Below the pieces are notes generated by a model. It saw nothing but the letters and a program-made list of their open reading frames with translations. It searched no databases and was not told the DNA's origin. A DNA stretch of 64,000 nucleotides from Pseudomonas sp. JAI120 (GTDB taxonomy: Bacteria > Pseudomonadota > Gammaproteobacteria > Pseudomonadales > Pseudomonadaceae): positions 484,592 to 548,591 of the forward strand of contig NZ_JACHCZ010000001.1 of NCBI RefSeq assembly GCF_014207255.1. The letters run 5' to 3'. Below, one piece after another: positions 9,911 to 19,411 of this stretch. The position numbers and the translations under genes are program-made. The first letter of the stretch is position 1. Each line of letters opens with the position of its first letter.

Positions 9911-11452
9911 ATGCCCCTCACCGTCAAAGGCCCGCGAAAGCTCTTCACCCGCTATTCGATCAGCGTGTTGTCGGGGGTGCTGCCGATCCTGCTGGGTGTG
10001 ACCATCCTGTATTGGCAAGCTGAACGCACCCTTGAACAAAGCACGGCGCAAACCGCCCAGGAGGCCGTACGTCAATTCGACCTGATGCTCGACAATACCG
10101 CCCTCGCCGCCCAGGCCTTGCTGCCACTGGCCGGACAGCCGTGTGACAGTGGCGTGCAACTGGCGCTGCGTGAACAGGTCACGCGCCGGCCGTTCGTACG
10201 GGCGACGACCTTGTCCTGGCAAAAAAACATCTATTGCAGCTCCCTGTTCGGCAGTCACTACGAGTCACCGGTGAACTCGGATGACTATGTCGATGGCCGC
10301 CTGTGGTTGATGAACGGCAACCCGGTTACACCGGATACCGCGTTGCTGGTCTACCGATTGGTCGACGGGGACAAAGCCGCGTTTGCCTCAATCGACGGCT
10401 ATCACCTGACCAACGCCCTGCGCCTGATCAGCCGCTATGCGCAGCTTGTGCTGCAAGTCGGGCCTCACTGGCTCGGCGCCGATGGCAACGTGCACGACAC
10501 CGCAGTCCCGGTATTTGCCGTAGCCCATCATCACCTGGCATCCGAGCGCTATCACTACAGCGTCGACGCCGGCATGCCGGCCGGTGAAGTGTGGCGCTAT
10601 ATGCAGGCACGTTACCCCGCGCTGTTCAGCCTGGTAGTGTTCTTTGGCGTACTCGCGGGCCTGCTTGCGCACTGGCTGCAAAAGCGTTCCTCGGCGCCTA
10701 CCCATGAGCTGCAGCGGGCGCTGGGGGCCAACGAGTTCATCCCGTACTTCCAGCCGGTGGTGCGCGGCGACACCCGCGAATGGGCCGGCTGCGAAGTGCT
10801 GATGCGCTGGCAGCACCCCAAGGAAGGTCTGGTCCGACCCGATCTGTTTATCCCGCTGGCCGAACATTCTGGCCTGATTGTGCCGATGACCCGTGCCCTG
10901 CTGCGCCAGACCGCTGCCCAACTGGCGCCCCATGCGACGCGGTTCAGCCCGGGTTTCCATATCGGCGTGAATATCACCGCGCGCCATTGCCACGACCTTG
11001 CACTGGTAGAGGACTGCCGTGAATTTCTCGCCGCCTTCACGCCAGGCCAGGTGACCTTGGTGCTGGAGTTGACCGAGCGCGAGTTGATCGAGCCCACGGA
11101 TACTACCCGTCGACTGTTCGACGCCCTGCATCAACTGGGCGTGATGATTGCCATCGATGACTTTGGTACCGGCCATTCCAGCCTGGGTTATTTGCGCAAC
11201 TTCAATGTGGACTATCTGAAGATCGACCAGAGTTTTGTCGCCATGATCGGTGCCGATGCACTATCGCGGCATATTCTGGACAGCATCATCGAATTATCCG
11301 GCAAGCTGGACCTGGGCATCGTTGCAGAAGGTGTAGAGACCGCCGAGCAGTGCGAATACCTGGCCGCTCATGGTGTGCATTTTCTCCAGGGCTATCTGTT
11401 TGGAAAGCCATTACCCAGCGATGAATTCATTAAAAACCTGGTCAGCCATTGA
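9911..11452 (+). CDS. CSS-motif EAL phosphodiesterase, membrane-bound
   Basis: A 513-residue predicted cyclic-di-GMP phosphodiesterase. A membrane helix near residues 20-38 is followed by a periplasmic CSS domain with a conserved Cys in GQPCDSG and the motif YCSS, then a second helix near 238-258. The cytoplasmic EAL domain fills residues about 265-513. EAL residues are retained (ELTERELIE, IDDFGTGHSSLGYL, KIDQSF, AEGVET), but the signature reads EVL rather than EAL. In E. coli CSS-EAL proteins, redox of the two Cys by DsbA/DsbB-type enzymes controls activity; the same is inferred here. Confidence 0.88.
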   Translation: MPLTVKGPRKLFTRYSISVLSGVLPILLGVTILYWQAERTLEQSTAQTAQEAVRQFDLMLDNTALAAQALLPLAGQPCDSGVQLALREQVTRRPFVRATTLSWQKNIYCSSLFGSHYESPVNSDDYVDGRLWLMNGNPVTPDTALLVYRLVDGDKAAFASIDGYHLTNALRLISRYAQLVLQVGPHWLGADGNVHDTAVPVFAVAHHHLASERYHYSVDAGMPAGEVWRYMQARYPALFSLVVFFGVLAGLLAHWLQKRSSAPTHELQRALGANEFIPYFQPVVRGDTREWAGCEVLMRWQHPKEGLVRPDLFIPLAEHSGLIVPMTRALLRQTAAQLAPHATRFSPGFHIGVNITARHCHDLALVEDCREFLAAFTPGQVTLVLELTERELIEPTDTTRRLFDALHQLGVMIAIDDFGTGHSSLGYLRNFNVDYLKIDQSFVAMIGADALSRHILDSIIELSGKLDLGIVAEGVETAEQCEYLAAHGVHFLQGYLFGKPLPSDEFIKNLVSH

Positions 11453-11650
11453 ATAGCCATGCACTAGCGGCGTTGAAATAATGTTAATAAGACAAAAGAC
11501 ATGATTTACTCGTGGCGGATTAACTACTACAATTTTTCTTGCCTGTGCAGAACTCGCAGGACGACTTCTTCTGTGAGTCGCCTTAACGCTATTGGCTTAT
11601 AGCTTTGTCTGTAGTTGACATCAGCCAAATACACTATTGGAGTACAGATT

Positions 11651-12016
11651 TTGTCCAGACTCGCCGAATTTCGCGCAGCAGAAAAAGCCCTTCAAGAGCA
11701 GCTTGCCCAGCTGGAGTCCCTGAAGAACGACGCCGGCCTGAAGAAAGAAATCGAATTCGAAGAAAAGCTTCAAGGACTGATGAAAACCTACGGCAAAGGC
11801 CTGCGCGACATCATCCTGATCCTTGATCCAAACCCGGGCAAGACCAGCGCTGCCGCCGCCAGCGCACCAAAACAGCGCCGTGCGCGCGTAGTCAAGGTTT
11901 ACCACAATCCGCACACTGGCGAACTGATCGAAACCAAGGGCGGTAACCACCGCGGCCTCAAAGCCTGGAAAGAACAGTATGGCGCCGCCACTGTAGATTC
12001 CTGGCTTCGCGGCTGA
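11651..12016 (+). CDS. mvaU: H-NS-like nucleoid protein MvaU
   Basis: A 121-residue xenogeneic silencer of the MvaT/MvaU family. The N-terminal coiled-coil oligomerisation region (LAEFRAAEKALQEQLAQLE) is joined to the C-terminal AT-hook-like DNA-binding domain (YHNPHTGELIETKGGNHRGLK...W). The best start is TTG, giving MSRLAEFRAAEK like known family members, with GGAG eight bases upstream. An upstream ATG would add 12 residues that the family lacks. It silences AT-rich acquired DNA. A terminator follows. Confidence 0.92.
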   Translation: MSRLAEFRAAEKALQEQLAQLESLKNDAGLKKEIEFEEKLQGLMKTYGKGLRDIILILDPNPGKTSAAAASAPKQRRARVVKVYHNPHTGELIETKGGNHRGLKAWKEQYGAATVDSWLRG

Positions 12017-12035
12017 TCACCACGTACTAACAAAG

Positions 12036-12060
12036 AGCCCCGCACATGCGGGGCTTTTTT
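12036..12060 (+). terminator. Intrinsic terminator after mvaU
   Basis: AGCCCCGCA-TGCGGGGCT hairpin followed by six T, 20 bases after the mvaU stop. Confidence 0.9.
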
Positions 12061-12127
12061 ATTCAAGGGTTCGAAACCGAACTTAAATAACATTTCACTT
12101 TGTTCAGAATCGACGGGTGAAACGCAC

Positions 12128-12664
12128 TTAAAGTTTGAGGCCAGCGCGCACCGAACTGACTTCATCCTTGCTTGCTTGGTAAGCGTCGGCTTGACCCGCG
12201 TATGAAAAAACATACGCTTTATCGGTATCAACCGCGCCTACCAATGTTTGTGAAAGCACGTGCCGTCCATTCTCAGTAATCACACACGTAGTTTCTACGG
12301 CCTCAAGACGACTCAGTGTTGTCGAGTGCATCTTGCTGCACACACTTTGGTAGCCGCCTTGGGCAAAATCTTTCTGGATGGACTTGCGCATCTCCAGCAA
12401 TACGCCCTGAAGGTTAACGTTATGCCCAGCCTCGATCGGCGTCCCCGTCAACTCCATCACCATCACTGTGTTGCCATTTTCATCGTTCTTGATCGCACGC
12501 TGCCGCGAAACCGGCTGCGGCGTGGCTGGCGCGTCGCCGTCGGGTACCACCTCCTCGACCTGCCAGCCGCTGGGCCAATGAATTTCCGGCTCGCCCGCCC
12601 ATACCCAAGGACTGGACAACAGCAAACACAGAGCGCTCAACAGCGGTAAACGACATTCGATCAT
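12128..12664 (-). CDS. Secreted hypothetical protein, DUF4946-like
   Basis: A 178-residue protein with an N-terminal signal peptide (residues 1-23, cleavage after VWA). The mature part has the WPSGWQVE opening and a paired Cys (SVCSK and TTCVI) that could form a disulfide in the periplasm. It resembles Pseudomonas proteins grouped as DUF4946, of unknown function. The start MIECRLPLL is chosen because the signal peptide begins there; a longer reading adds 20 unlikely residues. Confidence 0.7.
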   Translation of the reverse strand: MIECRLPLLSALCLLLSSPWVWAGEPEIHWPSGWQVEEVVPDGDAPATPQPVSRQRAIKNDENGNTVMVMELTGTPIEAGHNVNLQGVLLEMRKSIQKDFAQGGYQSVCSKMHSTTLSRLEAVETTCVITENGRHVLSQTLVGAVDTDKAYVFSYAGQADAYQASKDEVSSVRAGLKL

Positions 12665-12863
12665 TGCAAAAGACACCCAAGGTTCAAGCGACAAAGTGTG
12701 AGCCCCGCCACCGGCTGGTCGCAAGACCTACGCGTGCTTTTTCATTTGGCGCGGCAGGCGGGCCTTGCGTATCATGATCCGGCTGCACGGACGCCAGCTG
12801 CAAGCCAAGGGAACGCTCCTCTCACCTGGAGCCGCGTTTGCCCCATTTTTTTCTGGAGGGCCC

Positions 12864-13385
12864 ATGAGCCTGCACGAACTGAACACCTTCCCGGGCGTCA
12901 CCGCCCAACCTGACACCGCCACCTCGAACTTCGTGTTCAACCACACCATGCTGCGGGTCAAGGACATCACCAAGTCCCTGGACTTCTACACCCGTGTCCT
13001 GGGTTTTTCCCTGGTTGAAAAGCGCGACTTCCCGGAAGCCGAATTCAGCCTGTACTTCCTGGCCCTGGTGGACAAATCCCAGATCCCGGCCGACGCCGCC
13101 GCGCGCACCCAATGGATGAAGTCAATTCCAGGCATCCTGGAACTGACCCACAACCACGGCACCGAAAACGATGCCGACTTCGCCTATCACAACGGCAACA
13201 CCGATCCGCGTGGTTTTGGTCATATCTGCATCTCGGTGCCCGATATTGTCGCTGCGTGTGAACGCTTCGAAGCATTGGGCTGCGATTTCCAGAAACGCCT
13301 GACCGATGGCCGCATGAAAAGCCTGGCGTTCATCAAGGACCCGGATGCGTACTGGGTTGAGATTATTCAGCCAGCGCCGCTGTAA
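12864..13385 (+). CDS. gloA: Lactoylglutathione lyase (glyoxalase I)
   Basis: A 173-residue glyoxalase I, converting the methylglyoxal-glutathione hemithioacetal to S-lactoylglutathione. The metal ligands are seen as His in NHTMLRVKD, Glu in LELTHNHGTE, His in GFGHICISVPD and Glu in YWVEIIQP. The start ATG follows GGAGGG. It is the longer glyoxalase I class with the insert of about 40 residues, typical in Pseudomonas. It is a single-gene unit with its own terminator. Confidence 0.93.
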   Translation: MSLHELNTFPGVTAQPDTATSNFVFNHTMLRVKDITKSLDFYTRVLGFSLVEKRDFPEAEFSLYFLALVDKSQIPADAAARTQWMKSIPGILELTHNHGTENDADFAYHNGNTDPRGFGHICISVPDIVAACERFEALGCDFQKRLTDGRMKSLAFIKDPDAYWVEIIQPAPL

Positions 13386-13401
13386 GTTTCTAACACACAA
13401 C

Positions 13402-13434
13402 AAAAAACCCCATGATCACTCATGGGGTTTTTCG
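13402..13434. terminator. Bidirectional terminator gloA / ahpF
   Basis: AAAAAACCCCATGA-TCACTCATGGGGTTTTT hairpin between the convergent ends of gloA and ahpF. Confidence 0.88.
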
Positions 13435-13449
13435 TTTCCGGGCCTGGAC

Positions 13450-15015
13450 TTACGCCGGAGCGGAGGTCCGGATCAAGTGATCGAAAGCACTCAGGGAAGC
13501 CTTGGCGCCCTCGCCTACCGCAATCACGATCTGCTTGTACGGCACGGTCGTCACGTCACCGGCAGCGAATACCCCTGGCAGTGAAGTCTCGCCACGGGCA
13601 TCGACAATGATCTCGCCACGCGGGGTCAATTCCACAGTGCCTTTAAGCCAGTCGGTGTTGGGCAGCAAGCCGATCTGTACAAAGATGCCTTCCAGGTCGA
13701 TGGTCTTGAACTCGCCAGTATCGCGGTCCTTGTAGGCCAGGCCGGTGACCTTCTGGCCGTCGCCTTTGACTTCACTGGTCAGCGCGCTGGTGATCACATC
13801 AACGTTAGGCAGGCTGTACAGTTTGCGCTGCAATACCGCGTCGGCGCGCAACTTGCTGTCGAACTCCAGCAAGGTCACATGGCTGACGATACCGGCCAGG
13901 TCGATGGCCGCTTCAACGCCGGAGTTACCGCCGCCGATTACCGCCACACGCTTGCCCTTGAACAACGGACCATCGCAGTGCGGACAGAAGCACACGCCCT
14001 TGGCCTTGTATTCCTGCTCGCCCGGTACACCCATTTCGCGCCAGCGGGCGCCGGTGGCCAGGATCACGGTCTTGGACTTGAGGGTCGCGCCGCTTTCAAA
14101 GCGAATTTCATGCAAGTCACCGGCGTTTTTTGCTGGGATCAGGCTGCTGGCGCGCTGCAGGTTCATGATGTCCACGTCGTACTGGCGTACGTGGGCTTCC
14201 AGGGCGCTGGCCAGTTTCGGCCCTTCGGTTTCCTGTACCGAGATAAAGTTCTCGATGGACATGGTGTCCAGCACCTGGCCGCCAAAGCGTTCGGCGGCAA
14301 CACCGGTGCGAATACCTTTACGTGCGGCGTAGATGGCCGCTGCGGAACCGGCCGGGCCACCGCCGACGACAAGCACATCAAAGGCATCTTTGGCGCTGAT
14401 TTTCTCGGCGGCTTTTTCAATGCCGCTGGTGTCGAGCTTGGCGAGGATTTCCTCCAGGCCCATGCGGCCCTGGCCGAAGTTCACGCCATTCAAGTAAACG
14501 CTCGGCACTGCCATGATCTGACGTTCGTCGACTTCAGCCTGGAACAGCGCGCCGTCGATGGCGACGTGGCGGATGTTCGGGTTGAGCACGGCCATCAGGT
14601 TCAGCGCCTGGACCACGTCCGGGCAGTTCTGGCAGGACAGCGAGAAGTACGTCTCGAAGCTGAACTCACCTTTAAGGGCGCGGATCTGTTCGATGACTTC
14701 GACACTGGCCTTCGACGGGTGGCCACCGACTTGCAGCAGGGCCAGCACCAACGAAGTAAATTCATGGCCCATGGGGATGCCGGCGAAACGCAGGCTGATA
14801 TCGGCACCCGGGCGGTTGATGGAGAACGATGGCTTGCGCGCATCATCACCATCGGTTTTCAGGGTAATCAGCGTGGTGAGGCTGGTTACGTCCTGCAAAA
14901 GGGCAAGCATTTCCTGGGATTTCGCGCCGTCGTCGAGGGAGGCGACGATCTCGATCGGCTGGGTGACCCGTTCCAGGTATGACTTCAACTGAGCTTTAAG
15001 ATTGGCGTCCAACAT
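13450..15015 (-). CDS. ahpF: Alkyl hydroperoxide reductase subunit F
   Basis: A 521-residue flavoprotein disulfide reductase that transfers electrons from NADH to AhpC. The N-terminal tandem thioredoxin-like domain carries CQNCPDV (about residue 129). The FAD site [14 protein letters not shown] is near 215-230, and the redox-active CPHC of the thioredoxin reductase-like part is near 345. It lies downstream of ahpC in the same direction, separated by a terminator, so it is partly independent of ahpC. Confidence 0.96.
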   Translation of the reverse strand: MLDANLKAQLKSYLERVTQPIEIVASLDDGAKSQEMLALLQDVTSLTTLITLKTDGDDARKPSFSINRPGADISLRFAGIPMGHEFTSLVLALLQVGGHPSKASVEVIEQIRALKGEFSFETYFSLSCQNCPDVVQALNLMAVLNPNIRHVAIDGALFQAEVDERQIMAVPSVYLNGVNFGQGRMGLEEILAKLDTSGIEKAAEKISAKDAFDVLVVGGGPAGSAAAIYAARKGIRTGVAAERFGGQVLDTMSIENFISVQETEGPKLASALEAHVRQYDVDIMNLQRASSLIPAKNAGDLHEIRFESGATLKSKTVILATGARWREMGVPGEQEYKAKGVCFCPHCDGPLFKGKRVAVIGGGNSGVEAAIDLAGIVSHVTLLEFDSKLRADAVLQRKLYSLPNVDVITSALTSEVKGDGQKVTGLAYKDRDTGEFKTIDLEGIFVQIGLLPNTDWLKGTVELTPRGEIIVDARGETSLPGVFAAGDVTTVPYKQIVIAVGEGAKASLSAFDHLIRTSAPA

Positions 15016-15051
15016 ACGGGCGATTTCCTATTAATTCGGTTTATTGCAGAC

Positions 15052-15088
15052 AAAAAAACGCCCGAGCGACTCTCGCCCGGGCGTTTTG
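15052..15088 (-). terminator. Terminator between ahpC and ahpF
   Basis: On the minus strand, ACGCCCGGGCGAGAG / CTCGGGCGT stem followed by seven T, placed after the ahpC stop and before ahpF. Confidence 0.88.
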
Positions 15089-15145
15089 AGGGCGGATGCA
15101 GCTTACTTAAGTGCGGAGTTCCGCCCTTGAGACGTCTTCACAGAC

Positions 15146-15709
15146 TTAGATCTTGCCGACCAGGTCCAGGGACGGAGCCAGAGTAGCCTCGCCTTCTTTC
15201 CACTTGGCTGGGCACACTTCGCCTGGGTGGGCAGCTACGTATTGAGCGGCCTTGATTTTGCGCAGCAGCTCGGAAGCGTCACGGCCAACACCGCCGTCGT
15301 TCAGTTCAACGATCTTGATCTGACCTTCCGGGTTGATCACGAAGGTACCGCGGTCAGCCAGGCCAGCTTCTTCGATCAGTACGTCGAAGTTGCGGGAGAT
15401 GGTCAGGGTCGGGTCGCCGATCATGGTGTACTGGATTTTACCGATGGCTGGCGAAGTGTTGTGCCAGGCAGCGTGAGCAAAGTGGGTGTCAGTGGAAACG
15501 CTGTAGATTTCGACGCCCAGTTTCTGGAATTCGGCGTAGTTGTCAGCCAGGTCTTCCAGCTCGGTTGGGCAAACGAAGGTGAAGTCGGCTGGGTAGAAGA
15601 ACACTACCGACCATTTGCCTTTCAGGTCAGCGTCGGTCACATCTACGAAGTTGCCGTTTTTGTATGCAGTCGCTTTGAACGGTTTTACTTGGCTGTTGAT
15701 GATAGGCAT
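15146..15709 (-). CDS. ahpC: Alkyl hydroperoxide reductase subunit C (peroxiredoxin)
   Basis: A 187-residue 2-Cys peroxiredoxin reducing H2O2 and organic peroxides. The peroxidatic Cys is in [12 protein letters not shown] (about residue 47) and the resolving Cys in [11 protein letters not shown] (about 166). The start [11 protein letters not shown] follows GGAGAG; a longer reading adds 17 residues not found in the family. A probable OxyR site lies about 70-105 bases upstream. Confidence 0.96.
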   Translation of the reverse strand: MPIINSQVKPFKATAYKNGNFVDVTDADLKGKWSVVFFYPADFTFVCPTELEDLADNYAEFQKLGVEIYSVSTDTHFAHAAWHNTSPAIGKIQYTMIGDPTLTISRNFDVLIEEAGLADRGTFVINPEGQIKIVELNDGGVGRDASELLRKIKAAQYVAAHPGEVCPAKWKEGEATLAPSLDLVGKI

Positions 15710-15778
15710 CGTTGACTCTCCGTCAGGGGTTAAGAAGTTGATGAAGTGAATCCTACCCACTCTCTCGGCGGATGGCTC

Positions 15779-15815
15779 ATTGGCAAACCTGATGCTGACG
15801 ATTGGTTTTCCCTAT
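15779..15815 (-). promoter_or_regulatory. Probable OxyR-binding site upstream of ahpC
   Basis: On the plus strand the pattern ATTG-N7-TGAT-N7-ATTG-N7-CTAT matches the OxyR consensus ATAG-N7-CTAT-N7-ATAG-N7-CTAT at 12 of 16 specified positions with exact spacing. It sits 70-106 bases before the ahpC start, a known OxyR target in Pseudomonas. Direct binding is inferred. Confidence 0.6.
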
Positions 15816-15842
15816 CAGGTGACGGTATTAATAGAAGAAATC

Positions 15843-16805
15843 TCAAAGCAGCGGTTGAGTGGCCAATGTCATGCCGAGAAAGGGCGTTGCTTCAACATAG
15901 CGCATGGCGGATTTCATGTCGCTCCAGCCGACGTAACTCATCAGCGACTTCAAGTCCCAGCCGCTGCGATGGGCCCAGGTGGCAAAACCCCGGCGCAACG
16001 AGTGGCTGGTGTATTGCTCGGCGGCGATGCCCGCACGCTCAAGCGCCTGGCGCAGCAGCGGAATCACGCTGTTGGGGTGCAAGCCCTCCTCCCCCAGATT
16101 TCCCCAGCGGTCGATGCCCCGGAATACCGGACCGCGCACCAGGGCCGACGCGCTGAGCCATTCGCTGTAGGCCTGCACCGGACACAGGCGCAGCAACGCC
16201 GGGGTGTGATAGGTCTTGCCGAGGTTGTCGCGGTCACTTTTGCTGCGCGGCAGATACAGGCTGATGCCGGCACCGGGTGTGGCCTGCACGTGTTCGATAC
16301 TTAATCGGCACAACTCATCGCTACGAAAACCGCGCCAGAAGCCCAGCAGGATGAGCGCAGTGTCACGCTTGGCGCGCAGCAATCGCGGTGGATCCTGCGC
16401 CTCACTGGCCTCTCGCGCTTCAGCCTCAAGGGAGGCCACTACCTGCTCCAGATGCCTGAGCTGCAATGGCTCGGCCTGCTTCTCCTGCGCCGGGTGCACG
16501 GCGCGAATCCCCTTGAGCACCTTGCGCACCACCGGCGCTTTCGTCGGGTCGGGAAAGCCCTGGCTGGTATGCCATTGCGCCAGTGCCGAGAGCCGCAGCT
16601 TCAGGGTGTTGACCGCCAGCACACCCGCATGCGCCACCAGATAACGCGCCACGCTGTCGCTGGTAGCCGGCAGAAATCCGCCCCAACTGACTTCGAAGTG
16701 TTCGATGGCCGCGCGATAGCTGCGGCGCGTGTTATCGCGGGTGGCGGCGTTGAGGTAACGATCCAGATCGCTCATGGGAGGCCTATTCGTACTGCTGGCA
16801 GACAT
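15843..16805 (-). CDS. Tyrosine recombinase / integrase family protein
   Basis: A 320-residue protein with an N-terminal SAM-like core-binding domain (residues about 12-100) and a C-terminal catalytic domain. Catalytic residues visible: Arg in WRGFRSDELCRL, the His-x-x-Arg of HSLRRGFATWA, and Tyr in SAMRYVEATP. It is head to head with a KfrA-like gene. No att sites, excisionase or cargo are visible, so it may be a domesticated or orphan recombinase. It ends just past the ahpC promoter region. Confidence 0.88.
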   Translation of the reverse strand: MSASSTNRPPMSDLDRYLNAATRDNTRRSYRAAIEHFEVSWGGFLPATSDSVARYLVAHAGVLAVNTLKLRLSALAQWHTSQGFPDPTKAPVVRKVLKGIRAVHPAQEKQAEPLQLRHLEQVVASLEAEAREASEAQDPPRLLRAKRDTALILLGFWRGFRSDELCRLSIEHVQATPGAGISLYLPRSKSDRDNLGKTYHTPALLRLCPVQAYSEWLSASALVRGPVFRGIDRWGNLGEEGLHPNSVIPLLRQALERAGIAAEQYTSHSLRRGFATWAHRSGWDLKSLMSYVGWSDMKSAMRYVEATPFLGMTLATQPLL

Positions 16806-16874
16806 ATAAGCGTTCCAGACGCCAGTGACACGGGATAATACGCCAATATCCCATCTGTTAAATCATGAATTTAA

Positions 16875-16890
16875 ACGAATTTTTATTCGT
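16875..16890. promoter_or_regulatory. Inverted repeat in integrase-kfrA intergenic region
   Basis: ACGAAT-TTTT-ATTCGT, 6-base arms, next to the longer palindrome and between the divergent recombinase and KfrA-like genes. Candidate operator half of a compound site. Confidence 0.5.
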
Positions 16891-16894
16891 GATA

Positions 16895-16921
16895 TGGTAT
16901 GTATCTACATAATACATACCA
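16895..16921. promoter_or_regulatory. Perfect 10-bp palindrome, probable KfrA-like operator
   Basis: TGGTATGTAT-N7-ATACATACCA in the shared promoter region, 25 bases before the start of the KfrA-like gene. Plasmid KfrA autoregulates by binding palindromes at its own promoter; by analogy this is probably the operator for both divergent genes. Confidence 0.6.
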
Positions 16922-16945
16922 CAGTACTAAATCGACGGAGACCCC

Positions 16946-17953
16946 ATGGCTCGCGGCGGCATTAATAAAGCAGTAGTTCAAACGGCACGCCTGGCGATCC
17001 TTGCCCGTGGCGAGAACCCCAGCATCGACGCGGTACGCATCGAGATGGGTAATACCGGCTCGAAGACCACGATCCACCGCTATTTGAAGGAGCTGGACGA
17101 CAGCGAAGCCCGCCTGACCATTACCGAAGCCCCGATTGACGACGAGTTGGGTGAACTGGTTGCACGGTTGGCGCTGCGCTTGAAGGAGAAAGCTCAAGAG
17201 CCGATTGACCTGGCCCTGGCGCAGTTCGAACAGCAAAAAGCCGCCCTGCTCGCCCAGATCGAGGCGCTTGAAGAAGCTCACGCCGAACTCAAGCAGCAAT
17301 TCGATATTCAAGCGGCCGCCCTGGCAGAAGAAAGCGCCGCCCTGCAAACCACCAGTACCAGCCTGCAAACCGAGCAAACCCGCAACGCTGGGCTCAGCCA
17401 GGCCTGCAGTGATTACGAACTGCGGATCAGCGACAAGGACGAGCAGATTCGCTCGCTGGAAGAAAAGCACCTGCACGCCCGCGAGGCGCTGGAGCACTAC
17501 CGCAATGCGATCAAAGAGCAGCGCGAGCAGGAACAGCGGCGCCACGAAGGCCAGCTGCAGCAAGTACAGGCAGAACTACGCCAAGCCCAGCAAAGCGCAA
17601 TGGTTCGCCAAGATGAGATCACCCAGCTGCATCGCGACAATGAGCGCTTGCTGATCGAGCACCGAGTGACGACAAAGGAATTGGCTGCGCTGCTGGAAGA
17701 AACCCGCAAAGGCCAGGCCCAGCAACTGAAACTGAACGAACACGTGAACCAGATCGACAGCGAGCGCACCCTGCTTCAGGAACGCCTGCGGGTGGCCTTG
17801 CTTGAAAGCGAGTCACGCCAACAAGCGCTGGCTGAGCACGGGCACACCAACAAGCACCTGGAACTGGAGCTTATGAAGGCCCACGCCACTATCGAAGCGT
17901 TGCGCCTGGCGGCCGCCGTTGCAGCGACGCCAGAGGCAACACCACCCACCTGA
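16946..17953 (+). CDS. KfrA-like DNA-binding coiled-coil protein
   Basis: A 335-residue protein. Residues 1-60 match the KfrA_N domain (plasmid replication region DNA-binding): ARGGINKAVVQTARLAILARG, then IEMGNTGSKTTIHRYLKEL. Residues about 85-310 are an almost continuous alpha-helical coiled coil rich in Glu, Gln, Leu and Ala. KfrA proteins are plasmid autorepressors thought to act in segregation or nucleoid-like structures. Here the gene is chromosomal, paired with a tyrosine recombinase. It ends next to the convergent gor gene with no gap. Confidence 0.88.
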   Translation: MARGGINKAVVQTARLAILARGENPSIDAVRIEMGNTGSKTTIHRYLKELDDSEARLTITEAPIDDELGELVARLALRLKEKAQEPIDLALAQFEQQKAALLAQIEALEEAHAELKQQFDIQAAALAEESAALQTTSTSLQTEQTRNAGLSQACSDYELRISDKDEQIRSLEEKHLHAREALEHYRNAIKEQREQEQRRHEGQLQQVQAELRQAQQSAMVRQDEITQLHRDNERLLIEHRVTTKELAALLEETRKGQAQQLKLNEHVNQIDSERTLLQERLRVALLESESRQQALAEHGHTNKHLELELMKAHATIEALRLAAAVAATPEATPPT

Positions 17954-19312
17954 TCAGTCCGCCACAGGCGTGCGCATGGTGACGAACTCTTCCGCCGCCG
18001 TGGGATGCACGCCGATGGTTTCATCGAAGTGCTGCTTGGTCGCGCCCGCCTTGAGCGCGATCGCCAGGCCCTGGACGATCTCGCCCGCGTCCGGACCGAC
18101 CATGTGGCAGCCCAACACCCTGTCGGTGTCGGCATCGACCACCAGCTTCATCAAGGTTTTTTCCTGGCACTCGGTCAAGGTCAGCTTCATCGGGCGGAAA
18201 CGGCTTTCGAAGATCTGCACCCGGTGCCCATTCTTCTTCGCCTCCTCCTCCGTCAGGCCGACCGTGCCGATATTCGGCAGGCTGAATACCGCTGTCGGGA
18301 TCATTGCGTAATCCACCGGACGGTATTGCTCGGGCTTGAACAAGCGACGCGCTACTGCCATGCCTTCGGCAAGCGCCACCGGCGTCAGCTGCACACGGCC
18401 GATCACATCGCCGATTGCCAGGATCGACGCTTCGGTGGTCTCGTACTGGTCGTTCACCTGGACGAAACCTCGCTCATCCAGTTTGACACCGGTATTTTCC
18501 AAGCCCAGGTTATCCAGCATCGGCCGCCGGCCGGTGGCATAGAACACGCAATCGGCCTCCAGCACGCGACCGTCTTTCAAGGTTGCCTTAAGGCTGCCAT
18601 CGGCTTGTTTGTCGATACGTTCGATATCGGCATTAAATTGCAGGTCCAGGCCACGCTTGGTCAGTTCCTCTTTAAGGTGCGTGCGCACTGAACCATCAAA
18701 GCCGCGCAGGAACAGATCGCCGCGATACAGCAATGACGTCTGCGCGCCCAAGCCATGGAAAATCCCGGCGAACTCAACCGCGATATAACCGCCACCTACC
18801 ACCAGCACACGCTTGGGCAACTCTTTGAGGAAGAACGCCTCATTGGAGCCTATCGCGTGCTCACGTCCCGGAATATCCGGAATCTGCGGCCAGCCCCCGG
18901 TAGCGATCAGGATGTGCCTGGCTGTAAAACGCTCGCCATTGATTTCCACCTGGTGCGGATCAACCAGGCGCGCATGGCCTTCATGCAGGGTCACGCCACT
19001 GTTGACCAACAGGTTGCGGTAGATGCCATTGAGGCGATTGATCTCGCGATCCTTGTTGGCGATCAGGGTCGCCCAATCAAAATTCGCTTCCCCCAGGGAC
19101 CAGCCAAAGCCACTGGCTTGCTCGAAGTCTTCGGCAAAATGTGCGCCGTACACCAATAGTTTCTTCGGCACGCAGCCAACGTTTACGCAGGTGCCACCCA
19201 GGTAGCGACTTTCCGCCACGGCCACCTTGGCCCCAAAGCCTGCAGCAAAGCGCGCCGCGCGAACACCGCCGGAACCGGCGCCAATTACATACAGGTCAAA
19301 ATCGTAGGCCAT
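17954..19312 (-). CDS. gor: Glutathione-disulfide reductase
   Basis: A 452-residue FAD enzyme reducing glutathione disulfide with NADPH. FAD loop [11 protein letters not shown] is near residue 10, redox-active Cys pair in [13 protein letters not shown] near 39-51, NAD(P) loop [12 protein letters not shown] near 172, and the C-terminal catalytic HPTAAEEF. Its last codons abut the KfrA-like gene end. It is transcribed separately from galU, which has its own terminator upstream. Confidence 0.95.
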   Translation of the reverse strand: MAYDFDLYVIGAGSGGVRAARFAAGFGAKVAVAESRYLGGTCVNVGCVPKKLLVYGAHFAEDFEQASGFGWSLGEANFDWATLIANKDREINRLNGIYRNLLVNSGVTLHEGHARLVDPHQVEINGERFTARHILIATGGWPQIPDIPGREHAIGSNEAFFLKELPKRVLVVGGGYIAVEFAGIFHGLGAQTSLLYRGDLFLRGFDGSVRTHLKEELTKRGLDLQFNADIERIDKQADGSLKATLKDGRVLEADCVFYATGRRPMLDNLGLENTGVKLDERGFVQVNDQYETTEASILAIGDVIGRVQLTPVALAEGMAVARRLFKPEQYRPVDYAMIPTAVFSLPNIGTVGLTEEEAKKNGHRVQIFESRFRPMKLTLTECQEKTLMKLVVDADTDRVLGCHMVGPDAGEIVQGLAIALKAGATKQHFDETIGVHPTAAEEFVTMRTPVAD

Positions 19313-19365
19313 TTCATTCTCCTCGGCAGGACATCAGCATACCGACTTACATGGGGCTGAAAAAC

Positions 19366-19393
19366 GAAAAAGCCACCCGAAGGTGGCTTTTCA
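19366..19393 (-). terminator. Terminator of galU
   Basis: AAAAGCCACC-TTCG-GGTGGCTTTTT hairpin with a UUCG-type tetraloop on the minus strand, just downstream of galU. Confidence 0.9.
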
Positions 19394-19411
19394 AAGGCAG
19401 GTCAGCGTGAA

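Noticed and set aside
13879..14982. Long plus-strand frame opposite ahpF
   Set aside because: Mirror frame of a strongly conserved gene in GC-rich DNA; no ribosome binding site and no domain.
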